Part shown: one piece after another, positions 44,842-52,131 of the stretch | Layout: every line of letters begins with the position of its first letter | Position numbering within the stretch: the first letter of the stretch is position 1 | Source of the DNA: Flavobacteriales bacterium UBA7468 | Lineage (GTDB): Bacteria > Bacteroidota > Bacteroidia > Flavobacteriales_D > Crocinitomicaceae | Length of the DNA stretch: 64,000 bases | Direction of reading: 5' to 3' | Assembly (NCBI GenBank): GCA_002478565.1 | Contig: DLPC01000016.1 | Coordinates: forward strand, 1 to 64,000 | Program-made: the position numbers and the translations under genes | The notes under the pieces: model-generated | Databases searched by the model: none | Told to the model about the DNA's origin: nothing | What the model saw: only the letters and a program-made list of their open reading frames with translations

Positions 44842-45789
44842 ATGCTCAATAGAAGACATTTAAGAATAAAGGTACTTCAGGCACTATATGCCTATTTTCA
44901 AAGTTCTGATTCGGACAGATCCAAGGCGGAAAAAGAGCTTTTGCTTTCCATCGAAAGGATGTACGACATGTATCTGTACTTATTGTTGGCACTACCTGAA
45001 ATGAAACGTGCCGCTCAAAACAGACAAGCTGAGCTCAAGAAAAAAATGCGCCCGACACCCGAAGAACTCAATCCAAACATGAAATGGGTGGACAACGCGT
45101 TGGTTGCTGCAATAGAAGCCTCTAGTTCATTGTATAAAATATCAGAACAAAGAAAGGTCAATTGGTTAGGGGCAGAAAATCAAGAAATTTTCAGAAAAAT
45201 GCACCTCAATTTACAAGAATCGGAGGTCTATTTTGAGCACATGCATAATGGTCAACAGGGTATTGAGGAAGACATGAGTTTTGCACTGCAAGTTTTCAAA
45301 CTAGAGATTGCCAATTCAACCCTTATTCAAAACTTTTTTGACGAAAAATCGATCTATTGGGCCGATGACCTCGATTTGTGTGCATCAATGGCTATTAAAA
45401 CCATGAAATCTTGGAAGCCAGGTGCCGATTTTGAAATCATGCCGCTGTTCAAGGAAAATGACGACGAACGCGATTACATCTTGACCCTATTGCATGAAAC
45501 CATCAAGCAAGATGCAGCGCATGAAAGCGATATTTTAGCCTTGGCTGACAACTGGGAGCTCGATCGCATTGCCAAAATGGATATGTTGTTGCTTAAAATG
45601 GGTCTAACAGAGTTGCAGTCTTGCCCGAGCATTCCAACGAAAGTGACGCTCAATGAATATATTGAAATCTCTAAGTTTTACAGCACGCCTAAAAGCAATG
45701 TTTTTATCAATGGCATCCTTGACAAGGCTATTGAAAAATTGAGTAGCGAAAAACGCATACAAAAGTCGGGTAGGGGTTTATTGAATTAG
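44842..45789 (+). CDS. nusB: Transcription antitermination factor NusB
   Basis: A 315-residue NusB. The N-terminus MLNRRHLRIKVLQALYAYFQS matches the family, but the protein is about twice the length of E. coli NusB, with an inserted helical region (about 40-170) as common in Bacteroidota. The C-terminal half holds the NusB fold and ends with KLSSEKRIQKSGRGL; the ...TLNEYIEISKFYSTPKSNVFINGILDKAIE segment is the family's last helices. It lies in a run with the dehydrogenase, DUF1573 and yajC genes. Confidence 0.88.
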   Translation: MLNRRHLRIKVLQALYAYFQSSDSDRSKAEKELLLSIERMYDMYLYLLLALPEMKRAAQNRQAELKKKMRPTPEELNPNMKWVDNALVAAIEASSSLYKISEQRKVNWLGAENQEIFRKMHLNLQESEVYFEHMHNGQQGIEEDMSFALQVFKLEIANSTLIQNFFDEKSIYWADDLDLCASMAIKTMKSWKPGADFEIMPLFKENDDERDYILTLLHETIKQDAAHESDILALADNWELDRIAKMDMLLLKMGLTELQSCPSIPTKVTLNEYIEISKFYSTPKSNVFINGILDKAIEKLSSEKRIQKSGRGLLN

Positions 45790-45811
45790 GATTTATCAAA
45801 AAACAACACTC

Positions 45812-46213
45812 ATGAAAATTATTCAATCATTTTTGTTAGCAGGTTATTTCCTTTTCGGACTGACTGCCTGCAAAAACAATTCAGAAATCGAAGTTGGTCA
45901 AGCTACCACCATGGAAATTCCAAAGAGAATATTTCAGGCTGGAACGGTGATGAAAGGTGAGCGCATTAAGGCCACGTTTAAGGTGATCAATACCGGTGCT
46001 TATCCATTGGTTTTTGGTGAAATCAAGCCTTCTTGTTCCTGCACAGTTGTCGACAAACCTGAGAAGCCAATTCCACCGGGCAAGTCTACGATTATTCGTG
46101 CTGAAATCAATACTGACGAACTGCACACCAAGAACATTCACAAGGCGGTCACACTCATGACCAATACGGAGCCGAATATTAACGTACTTGAAATAAAAGG
46201 TCGAATAAAATAA
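45812..46213 (+). CDS. DUF1573 lipoprotein
   Basis: A 133-residue protein with a lipoprotein signal (MKIIQSFLLAGYFLFGLTAC; lipobox LTAC, Cys20). The mature part is a DUF1573 immunoglobulin-like domain with FKVINTGAYPLVFGEIKPSCSCTVVDKPEKPI, including the CSC pair typical of the family. The function of DUF1573 is not established. It is 22 nt after nusB and 30 nt before yajC. Confidence 0.85.
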   Translation: MKIIQSFLLAGYFLFGLTACKNNSEIEVGQATTMEIPKRIFQAGTVMKGERIKATFKVINTGAYPLVFGEIKPSCSCTVVDKPEKPIPPGKSTIIRAEINTDELHTKNIHKAVTLMTNTEPNINVLEIKGRIK

Positions 46214-46214
46214 C

Positions 46215-46222
46215 TACATTTG
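46215..46222 (+). promoter_or_regulatory. -7 box TACATTTG before yajC
   Basis: A perfect TAnnTTTG, 21 nt before the ATG. A TTG at 46188-46190 lies 24 nt upstream of it as a possible -33 element. Confidence 0.45.
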
Positions 46223-46243
46223 TAGGCAAAATTTAAAAGAACT

Positions 46244-46519
46244 ATGGGAGCAGGTGCGAATCAGTTGGTGATGATTGTCTTAATGATCGGAGTATTTTAC
46301 TTCTTCATGATCAGACCACAAATGAAAAAGCAAAAGGAATTAAAGAAGTTTCGTGAAGCATTAAAACCCGGTGACAAAGTCGTTACGATCGGCGGTATTC
46401 ACGGTAAAATCCTCGAAATCTCAGATGCTACCGTATTGATCCAATCAGAAGGAACAAAAATCAGACTTGACAAAGCAGCAATATCTTCTTCAATGGAAGA
46501 TACGCTACAAGCAAAATAA
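46244..46519 (+). CDS. yajC: Preprotein translocase accessory subunit YajC
   Basis: A 91-residue inner-membrane protein with one helix (about 6-24, LVMIVLMIGVFYFFMIRPQ) followed by the conserved KKQKELKKFREALKPGDKVVTIGGIHGKI block. It associates with SecDF in protein export. It ends 5 nt before the tRNA-Ala gene, the left edge of the mobile island. Confidence 0.95.
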   Translation: MGAGANQLVMIVLMIGVFYFFMIRPQMKKQKELKKFREALKPGDKVVTIGGIHGKILEISDATVLIQSEGTKIRLDKAAISSSMEDTLQAK

Positions 46520-46524
46520 TTTTT

Positions 46525-46598
46525 GGGGATGTAGCTCAGTTGGCTAGAGCGCTTGACTGGCAGTCAAGAGGTCGTGGGTTCGAATCCCATCTTCTCCA
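46525..46598 (+). tRNA. tRNA-Ala (anticodon GGC)
   Basis: A complete 74-nt cloverleaf. Acceptor stem GGGGATG pairs with CTTCTCC including the G3-U70 alanine identity pair and one T-T mismatch, with discriminator A. D-arm GCTCAGTTGGCTAGAGC, anticodon stem CTTGA/TCAAG with loop CTGGCAG giving anticodon GGC, and T-arm GTGGG-TTCGAAT-CCCAT are all present. CCA is not encoded (ACT follows). The tyrosine integrase gene starts 272 nt downstream, so this tRNA is the likely attachment site of the island. Confidence 0.93.
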
Positions 46599-46623
46599 CT
46601 GGAAGATTGTCCAAAACAGTCCA

Positions 46624-46660
46624 AAGCGTGTAAATCAAGCATTTACACGCTTTTTTGTTT
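46624..46660 (+). terminator. Strong intrinsic terminator after tRNA-Ala
   Basis: A 12-bp stem AAGCGTGTAAAT/ATTTACACGCTT with loop CAAGC, followed by TTTTGTTTTT. It ends the yajC/tRNA transcription unit and insulates the integrase gene. Confidence 0.88.
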
Positions 46661-46697
46661 TTAAAAACAGTCTAGTAAAGTCTAGGGTTGTAGAGCA

Positions 46698-46749
46698 GCT
46701 TGGTTTCTTAGCGGGTTTCCTTTTTGAAACTGAAAAAAGGAAACCAAGC
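46698..46749. repeat. Nested inverted repeats upstream of the integrase
   Basis: GCTTGGTTTC (46698-46707) pairs with GAAACCAAGC (46740-46749), while GGTTTCCTTTTT (46714-46725) pairs with AAAAAGGAAACC (46734-46745). The two arrangements are alternatives because they share the right arm. Possible roles are a terminator-like structure or a recombinase/accessory-protein binding site; the rest of 46661-46869 is AT-rich with nothing else recognised. Confidence 0.5.
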
Positions 46750-46869
46750 AGTTAGACGCTAATAGACATAATAAGACTGAAAAACAATGAGTTATGCTTC
46801 GTTTTTACCTTTTGGAAATGTAATTTTGTAACAATAAAAGGGGGGCACAATGTAAAAAATAGTGCCAAA

Positions 46870-48132
46870 ATGTCGTCAAGTCAGAAAGCAAGCTTCTCGT
46901 TGATCTTCTATATCAGCAGAACAAAAGCAAAAAAGAACGGTGAAGTTCCTGTTCTCATGAAGATCAATATCAACGGAAATCGCGTTGTTATGAATCTTCA
47001 AAGAAGTATAAATCCCAATGATTGGGATTCCGCAAGGGCGAGAGCCTTGGGGCGAACAAATGAAGCTCGTATACTCAACGAGTACCTGGAAACAATTCGC
47101 GTAAAAGCGCATAAAAAATTCACAGAATTATTGCCGTATACCGATGAGGTTACACCTCAAATGCTTCGTGATGCCATTCTTGGTGTAAAGTCGGCTAAGT
47201 CAAAACAAATCATTGATATATGGCAGGACTACGTTGCAGATCTTTTCAAATTAATAGGGAAGGAGGTAACCAGGGCAACCTACCAGAAACATTCAAGGGC
47301 CATGCGCTACTTTGAGGAATTCTTGAAGAAAAAGTATCAGGCCCCAGATGTGTCGATTAAATCGGTCAATTATCAGATGATTCAGCAATTCAGCATCTTT
47401 TTGAAGACGGACAAGGAATGTAATCACAATACCACTATTAAGTTCCTTCAAAACCTCAAAACAGTTACAAGATTGAGCATTCGAAGTGGCTGGTTACTCA
47501 AAGATCCATTTAATGGCATTAGCCTCACTTTAAAGGAAGTTGACAGGCCATACCTCTCACACGAGGAGATCGAGCGTCTGATCGCGTTTAATTCGCCATT
47601 TGACCGCTTGAACCGTGTCCGAGACTTCTTCGTATTCTCTTGTTTCACAGGATTGGCTTATATCGATGTGAGTAAGCTCAAAAGATCCGAGATAGAGGGT
47701 AATGAAGAAAGCGGATTTTGGATCAGGACCAGAAGACAAAAAACGGGTGGCAGGGCAAATATTCCCTTACTCGATATTCCGATGAGTATCATTAATAATT
47801 ATAGCCGCTTGGAACTATTGAGAGCTAATGACCCAATTCTACCCATCCTTAGTAATCAGAAAATGAATGCCTACCTCAAAGAATTGGCAGATTTATGTGG
47901 AATTGAAAAACAACTCTCGTTTCACGTTGCACGCCACACCTTTGCAACAACTGTAACCATGATGAACGGAGTTCCAATTGAGACTGTCTTCAAAATGCTG
48001 GGGCACAAAAACCTTCAAAGCACCCAACATTACGCCAGAATTGTCGACAAGAAAGTAGGGGATGACATGAAATTACTTGCCGCCAAACTGAATGGAATGG
48101 GCGCCATCAATTTTGCTTCCGCACCAGTTTAA
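46870..48132 (+). CDS. int: Tyrosine recombinase (phage/ICE integrase)
   Basis: A 420-residue site-specific integrase of the Bacteroidota type. An N-terminal arm-binding domain (about 10-100, with KKNGEVPVLMKININGNRVVM and DWDSARARALGR) is followed by a SAM-like core-binding domain (about 110-215) and the catalytic domain with Arg in FVFSCFTGLAYIDVSKLKRSE, HVARHTFATTV, LGHKNLQSTQHYARI (catalytic Tyr in HYARI). The catalytic set R...HxxR...H...Y appears intact. It lies 272 nt after tRNA-Ala and probably integrated the island there. Confidence 0.92.
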   Translation: MSSSQKASFSLIFYISRTKAKKNGEVPVLMKININGNRVVMNLQRSINPNDWDSARARALGRTNEARILNEYLETIRVKAHKKFTELLPYTDEVTPQMLRDAILGVKSAKSKQIIDIWQDYVADLFKLIGKEVTRATYQKHSRAMRYFEEFLKKKYQAPDVSIKSVNYQMIQQFSIFLKTDKECNHNTTIKFLQNLKTVTRLSIRSGWLLKDPFNGISLTLKEVDRPYLSHEEIERLIAFNSPFDRLNRVRDFFVFSCFTGLAYIDVSKLKRSEIEGNEESGFWIRTRRQKTGGRANIPLLDIPMSIINNYSRLELLRANDPILPILSNQKMNAYLKELADLCGIEKQLSFHVARHTFATTVTMMNGVPIETVFKMLGHKNLQSTQHYARIVDKKVGDDMKLLAAKLNGMGAINFASAPV

Positions 48133-48142
48133 AACTATAAAT

Positions 48143-48367
48143 ATGAGTAATGAATCTTTCAAAGTGCGGGCTTACGGCTTCGGTGAGCTCGCACAACTTT
48201 ATTTTCCAACGATCACAAAGAAAAGTGCCAGTGCTCAGCTCAGACGCTGGATCAAGTTCAGTAAGAACATCCAGCAAAAACTACAAGATTTGGATTACGA
48301 ACCTGGAAGAAGAATCCTTACTCCAGCTCATGTGAAGGTATTGATTGATGAGTTTGGGGAGCCGTGA
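48143..48367 (+). CDS. DUF4248 family small protein
   Basis: A 74-residue protein from ATG 48143 (MSNESFKVRAYGFGELAQLY). The pattern K-V-R-A-Y-G-x-G-E-L-A-x-L-Y, a run of ALT-type residues then LRRWI, and PGRRILTPAHVKVLIDEFGEP at the C-terminus match DUF4248, a small family I know from Bacteroidota mobile elements. Function unproven; a DNA-binding or excision-linked role beside the integrase is inference. The gene follows the integrase by 10 nt and is likely in the same transcript. Confidence 0.75.
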   Translation: MSNESFKVRAYGFGELAQLYFPTITKKSASAQLRRWIKFSKNIQQKLQDLDYEPGRRILTPAHVKVLIDEFGEP

Positions 48368-48509
48368 TGTTTAGTATAATCGGGGTTGAAAAAGAATAAA
48401 AAATTAGAACTAGTTCTAGAAATAATATCGCTGTTATTTAGTTCGAGAAAGTGATTGAAATTTTAATTGTTTTTTTGAATACTTTAATCGTTCTTTTAAG
48501 TCAACTAAA

Positions 48510-49013
48510 ATGAACCAGTCAAAATTGATTACTTACAATCTAGATTTTATTCTACTTCAAATTCAACAATCTTCCATTCACAATAAGAAAGAATTAATCA
48601 AATGGCGGGATAACTTGGCTGTTTATAAAAGATTATGGCATTATATTTCTGAACCTGATAGTATCGAATCCTTGGCACGAGATGTTTATAAAGAAATTCA
48701 AGCTTTTATCTTTATGTGTGAATCGAATGATGATGCACATAAGGCTATTGTTGCATATACTGATAATACTGTTGAAAAGAATAAGTGGATGATTAAATAT
48801 GACCCGCTTTATCAGACCCTTTTTTCAAGTTTCTTCGATTACTTCGATGTTTACGTTTTGGATCAAACTTCATCAAAGGTTATAATTCCAATTAAGGATA
48901 ATAAATTTTTTCAATTGAATCGTCAACCTAAAATTATTAGAACGTACAATTGTTTGCAATCCGAAATGATTAATTCAATTAATTTTCTTGAATTGTATTG
49001 GGACAGTATTTAA
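48510..49013 (+). CDS. Hypothetical island protein (167 aa)
   Basis: A 167-residue soluble protein, rich in Asn, Ile and Lys with AT-rich codons unlike the flanking housekeeping genes, consistent with recent acquisition. No signal peptide, helix or motif is recognised; it contains a predicted helical N-terminal half and a mixed C-terminal half ending in LELYWDSI. No function is proposed. Confidence 0.45.
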   Translation: MNQSKLITYNLDFILLQIQQSSIHNKKELIKWRDNLAVYKRLWHYISEPDSIESLARDVYKEIQAFIFMCESNDDAHKAIVAYTDNTVEKNKWMIKYDPLYQTLFSSFFDYFDVYVLDQTSSKVIIPIKDNKFFQLNRQPKIIRTYNCLQSEMINSINFLELYWDSI

Positions 49014-49189
49014 AATAAATATATAAGTTTCCTCAGGACGGTTTTAAAACATTAATCAATTTTTCGGTCACCCTAAAATAAATGTTTTCATAAAAACTGT
49101 AAAGTTATTTTCCTGATAATTGTGAAACATTAAAATGTTGGAGACAAAAAATGGTTTTTGATGAAACAGATTTTTAATAAGTGGATAGG

Positions 49190-49639
49190 TTACTTTTTCA
49201 AATCTTTGACCATTTTTTCTGGAGGATTATGGAATTGCTTTCCATCCTCTATTGATGAGCCTTTGTAGCCAATTATATTGATGATGATTTTGCGTAGTAA
49301 TTCATCCATTAATTCAAAGTCCTCAATTGCTTCATTTAAATTACCAATTTCTCCTCTATGAATGATGGCATTTCTTTTATCAAGCAAATTTGAAATTTTG
49401 TCTGAAATTTCAATTCCGACTCCCTCAATTAAATTTTTAAATTTCACCCTGCTCGAATTACGTTTTGCAATATTAAGTTCACCCAATCTACTTTTTAGAA
49501 TATCATAATTTTTCTTTTCAATTTTTCCTTCGAGCTTTTTTAATGTATTAAATAAATTCTTTGATACATATTTAAATATTTTTTCAGGAATAATATTTAG
49601 ACAAATTTTATTCAGTGAATCAGCATAACTGCTGCTCAA
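49190..49639 (-). pseudogene. HEPN-motif protein, probably a 5'-truncated fragment
   Basis: A 149-residue open frame whose only start is TTG, with the frame continuing upstream for 13 more codons to a stop at 49679-49681 but lacking a good start. It contains LLDKRNAIIHRGEIG, an R-x4-H motif of HEPN-domain RNases, followed by an acidic stretch. It looks like the C-terminal part of a longer HEPN protein, possibly an ApeA-like antiphage nuclease, truncated where the recombinase remnant (49645-50181) abuts it. Alternatively it is a short free-standing HEPN protein with a TTG start. Confidence 0.5.
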
Positions 49640-49644
49640 TCTTT

Positions 49645-50181
49645 CTAAAAGAATTGTTTGAATAAATATTTTATCACTCTAGCGGAGATTTGATTAGCAT
49701 TAATCGGATCTCCGCTTTTTATTTCCTTCAATATTTCTGAAAAACAACGAGTTAGCTCTAACAATATGTTCGTTCGAAAAGTTAGAACTCGGCCATTTTG
49801 CTTGTCATAAGTGAATCCGTTCGGAAACAAGATATGTTGAAGTTTATGCTTTCCAAAGACATCCGCAGATTCCCATAAAACACTGAGCTTACGGGCAATT
49901 TCTAGCCCATTTTTAATACATTTTTTAAGGTTAGAACTCGTGAGGTGTGGGTTCGTGAGTTTTTGCTCCAATTTTGATATCTCTACTTTATATTTTTCAC
50001 TGAACTTGGTGTAGATAAGCGTATCTATTTTGCCAGTGGCGTAACGCTCCTCTATGGCATCTAAATCCTTTTTGACTTGAGTAAGTCTTGTTTTAGTTGC
50101 GGCAATTTCATTTGCATCTTCTTTTGAGAGTTCAAGAAGTTTGTATTGCATGATTTCAGGTAAGACTAGAGAAAACGGCCA
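49645..50181 (-). pseudogene. Serine recombinase, C-terminal fragment
   Basis: About 175 residues forming the distal coiled-coil and C-terminal part of a large serine recombinase: KTRLTQVKKDLDAIEERYATGKIDTLIYTKFSEKYKVEISKLEQKL and a VLWESADVFGKHKLQHILFPNGF segment. The N-terminal catalytic serine domain and the recombinase domain are absent. The frame runs at its upstream end directly into an IS21-family element whose terminal repeat begins near 50182, so the gene was most likely interrupted by that insertion. Confidence 0.75.
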
Positions 50182-50270
50182 TGTTGACCACCCCAAAACG
50201 GAGTATGTTGACCAGCTATTTTCATTTGTCTAAAATCACGAATTAATAGATTCATTTCGTGATAAAAATA

Positions 50271-50602
50271 TTACTTTTTTTCGATTAAAAAAACGATGTT
50301 CAAAGCGCCTCTTTTTTTTCTCATGGATTCGCCTTGTAATTCGAATCGGTGAACGTGGTGTACAAGACAGTCCATAGTGCGTCTGCGATTGTTTTTTCAT
50401 CAATAATGTCATACCATTGACTCACAGGTAATTGAGAAGTGATGATTGTAGATCCTTCGCCGTGTCGGTCTTCGATGATTTCTAAAAAGGCCATTCTATT
50501 TTGATTATCCATGGCTTGTAAGCCAAAGTCGTCAAGAATGATGAGTTGTTGCCTTTCTATTTTAGCGATTTCTTTAAGGTAAGTCCCGTCGGATTTGGCC
50601 AT
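50271..50602 (-). pseudogene. istB: istB remnant (ATP-binding helper of IS21)
   Basis: MAKSDGTYLKEIAKIERQQL, ILDDFGLQAMDNQNR and IIEDRHGEGSTIITSQLPVSQW match IstB from its middle onwards; the Walker A half is missing. After ADAL the open frame is shifted: reading continues by one base as MDCLVHHVHRFELQGESM..., the usual IstB C-terminus, ending at 50271. So it has both a large 5' deletion and a frameshift near 50370. Confidence 0.82.
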
Positions 50603-50616
50603 TTTGAGCTTTGCAA

Positions 50617-51414
50617 TTAATCCTTTATAGTGCTATAGCTATGAGGGCTTTTGATTCTTGGATGTACCGCAATACGGTTGTATCCAGCGTAGATCTCTAC
50701 TACTTTTTCATTGTAAAGAACCTTGACCTTCTTTCGTATGTAGATATACGGCACACTGTAATAATGCCTATCCTCAGATAACAAAATATGGCCATTATTC
50801 ATCACCGTTACAATAGCCTGCTTGCGTATCTCAAAACGTTCAACAGGAAGCTCCTTTAATTCAGCTTTTTCAAGCTCCTCAAAGAGTTCTATCCTGCTGT
50901 ATGGCTTTCCAGTAAGGTTTGATGTATTGTGCTTCTCTAAAAGCGTTTTAATGGCACTATTTAATGATTTTAGACTAAAAAATTGCTGGTCCTTCAGTAC
51001 GCTATAAATTCGGGTGTAAAGGATTTTTACAGCGCCCTCAACCAAAGCTTAATCCTTTGGCTTATATGATCTTGCCGGCAAAATAGTGGTTCCATAGTGT
51101 TCAGAAAAATCTAAAAAAGTTTCATTAATGTTGGGTTCATAGCGATGGCTTTTCGTTACGGCAGACTTCAGGTTATCCGGAACAATCGCTTGTGGAACAC
51201 CTCCAAAAAAGAGTAGCACATTTTCAACAGATTCAACAAAGTCTTTCTTTTTTTGACCCATACTGGCTTCCGCATAAGTCAACTGACTTGCTCCTAGAGT
51301 GGCAACAAAAAATTCCACTTCTATTACCTCTCCGCTTTCTCTGTCAATAATTTCAAGCGTTTTTCCGGCATAATCAACAAACATTTTATCACCGGCCTTA
51401 TGGCTCATGTGCAT
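50617..51414 (-). pseudogene. istA: istA remnant (IS21 transposase), interrupted by a stop
   Basis: The frame encodes the transposase core: HMSHKAGDKMFVDYAGKTLE, AIVPDNLKSAVTKS and EHYGTTILPARSYKPKD, then an in-frame TAA at 51049-51051 replacing the usual Lys codon, then LVEGAVKILYTRIYSVLKD in the same frame. The N-terminal helix-turn-helix and the C-terminal end are missing, the latter deleted together with the start of istB. Non-functional. Confidence 0.85.
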
Positions 51415-51447
51415 AGACGCTAAAGACGAAAAGGAAAACGATTAATA

Positions 51448-51484
51448 GATAACTGCCCGCCTGATGGTGGGCAGTTATCCTTTT
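51448..51484. terminator. Perfect 11-bp inverted repeat, terminator-like
   Basis: GATAACTGCCC (51448-51458) and GGGCAGTTATC (51469-51479) enclose a 10-nt loop, followed on the plus strand by CCTTTT. It could terminate plus-strand transcription or be a relic of an element end. The rest of 51415-51646 (232 nt before the His-rich gene) holds nothing else that I recognise. Confidence 0.55.
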
Positions 51485-51646
51485 AATACTTTTAAAGGGG
51501 GTAAAAAATTGCAACTGTCCGGTTCCAGGTGGGCAGTAAAGTTCTTATTCAAACATTTTACCGCGAGTAAACGCAATCCTGTAAATAATTCCTTCATTTA
51601 AATAATTTTACTACAACAATCCAATTTTTCACTACATTTAACCCCG

Positions 51647-52039
51647 ATGAAAAGCATGAAGAAAATGTTTGTCTTGTTTATGATCCTGGTAATTAATATG
51701 CCAGCCGAAACAGCACACGCCTTTTCTTTTGTTCCTGAATTCATCTCCCACTACAATCATCACAATCAAGAGCATCACGAGTTAAGTTTCATCGATTTTA
51801 TCGGTGAACATTTCAGCGTAGGTCATCACGAAGGTTCAAAACACCACGAGCAGGACGAATGCCCAACGAAGCACGATCATGCAGTTGTTTCGTTTACATT
51901 CGTTGTAGAAAAGAAAGCCACATTTGAAGCAATAACGGAGAACAATACCTTCTTTGCAGAAAAAACACCCGTACCGCCTTACCAAACCTTTTTCTCTGAA
52001 TTTCATTCCGCTATCTGGCAACCGCCAAGATTGAGCTAA
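51647..52039 (+). CDS. Secreted His-rich protein of the metal-resistance module
   Basis: A 130-residue protein with a signal peptide (about 1-24, ending AETAHA); a start at MKKMF 3 codons later is equally possible. The mature part has a His/Asp/Glu-rich stretch (HYNHHNQEHHEL, GHHEGSKHHEQDECPTKHDH) well suited to binding Zn2+, Co2+, Cd2+ or Ni2+ in the periplasm. It is the first gene of the efflux module and ends 92 nt before the CzcA-TolC start. A metal-buffering role is inference. Confidence 0.7.
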   Translation: MKSMKKMFVLFMILVINMPAETAHAFSFVPEFISHYNHHNQEHHELSFIDFIGEHFSVGHHEGSKHHEQDECPTKHDHAVVSFTFVVEKKATFEAITENNTFFAEKTPVPPYQTFFSEFHSAIWQPPRLS

Positions 52040-52131
52040 TCGATTAATCAAAAATTGTTGCAGGGCAAATAACGCCTTGTGTAGTCGTGCATTTTGTCGC
52101 CGACCATTGTTTTACGATTAGAAGAATCAAT

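Larger units (their letters stand above)
50182..51416 (-). mobile_element. Decayed IS21-family insertion sequence
   Basis: Two ATGTTGACCA repeats (50181-50190 and 50205-50214, 24 bp apart) resemble the multiple terminal repeats of IS21-family elements. Remnants of istA and istB follow in the right order on the minus strand. The distal end is not recognisable: the N-terminus of istA is missing and no matching terminal repeat was found between 51415 and 51640. Internal loss and point damage show that the copy is inactive. Confidence 0.8.

Noticed and set aside
48510..49013. The 167-residue island protein as a phage or defence gene.
   Set aside because: No motif supports any function, so only its presence is reported.
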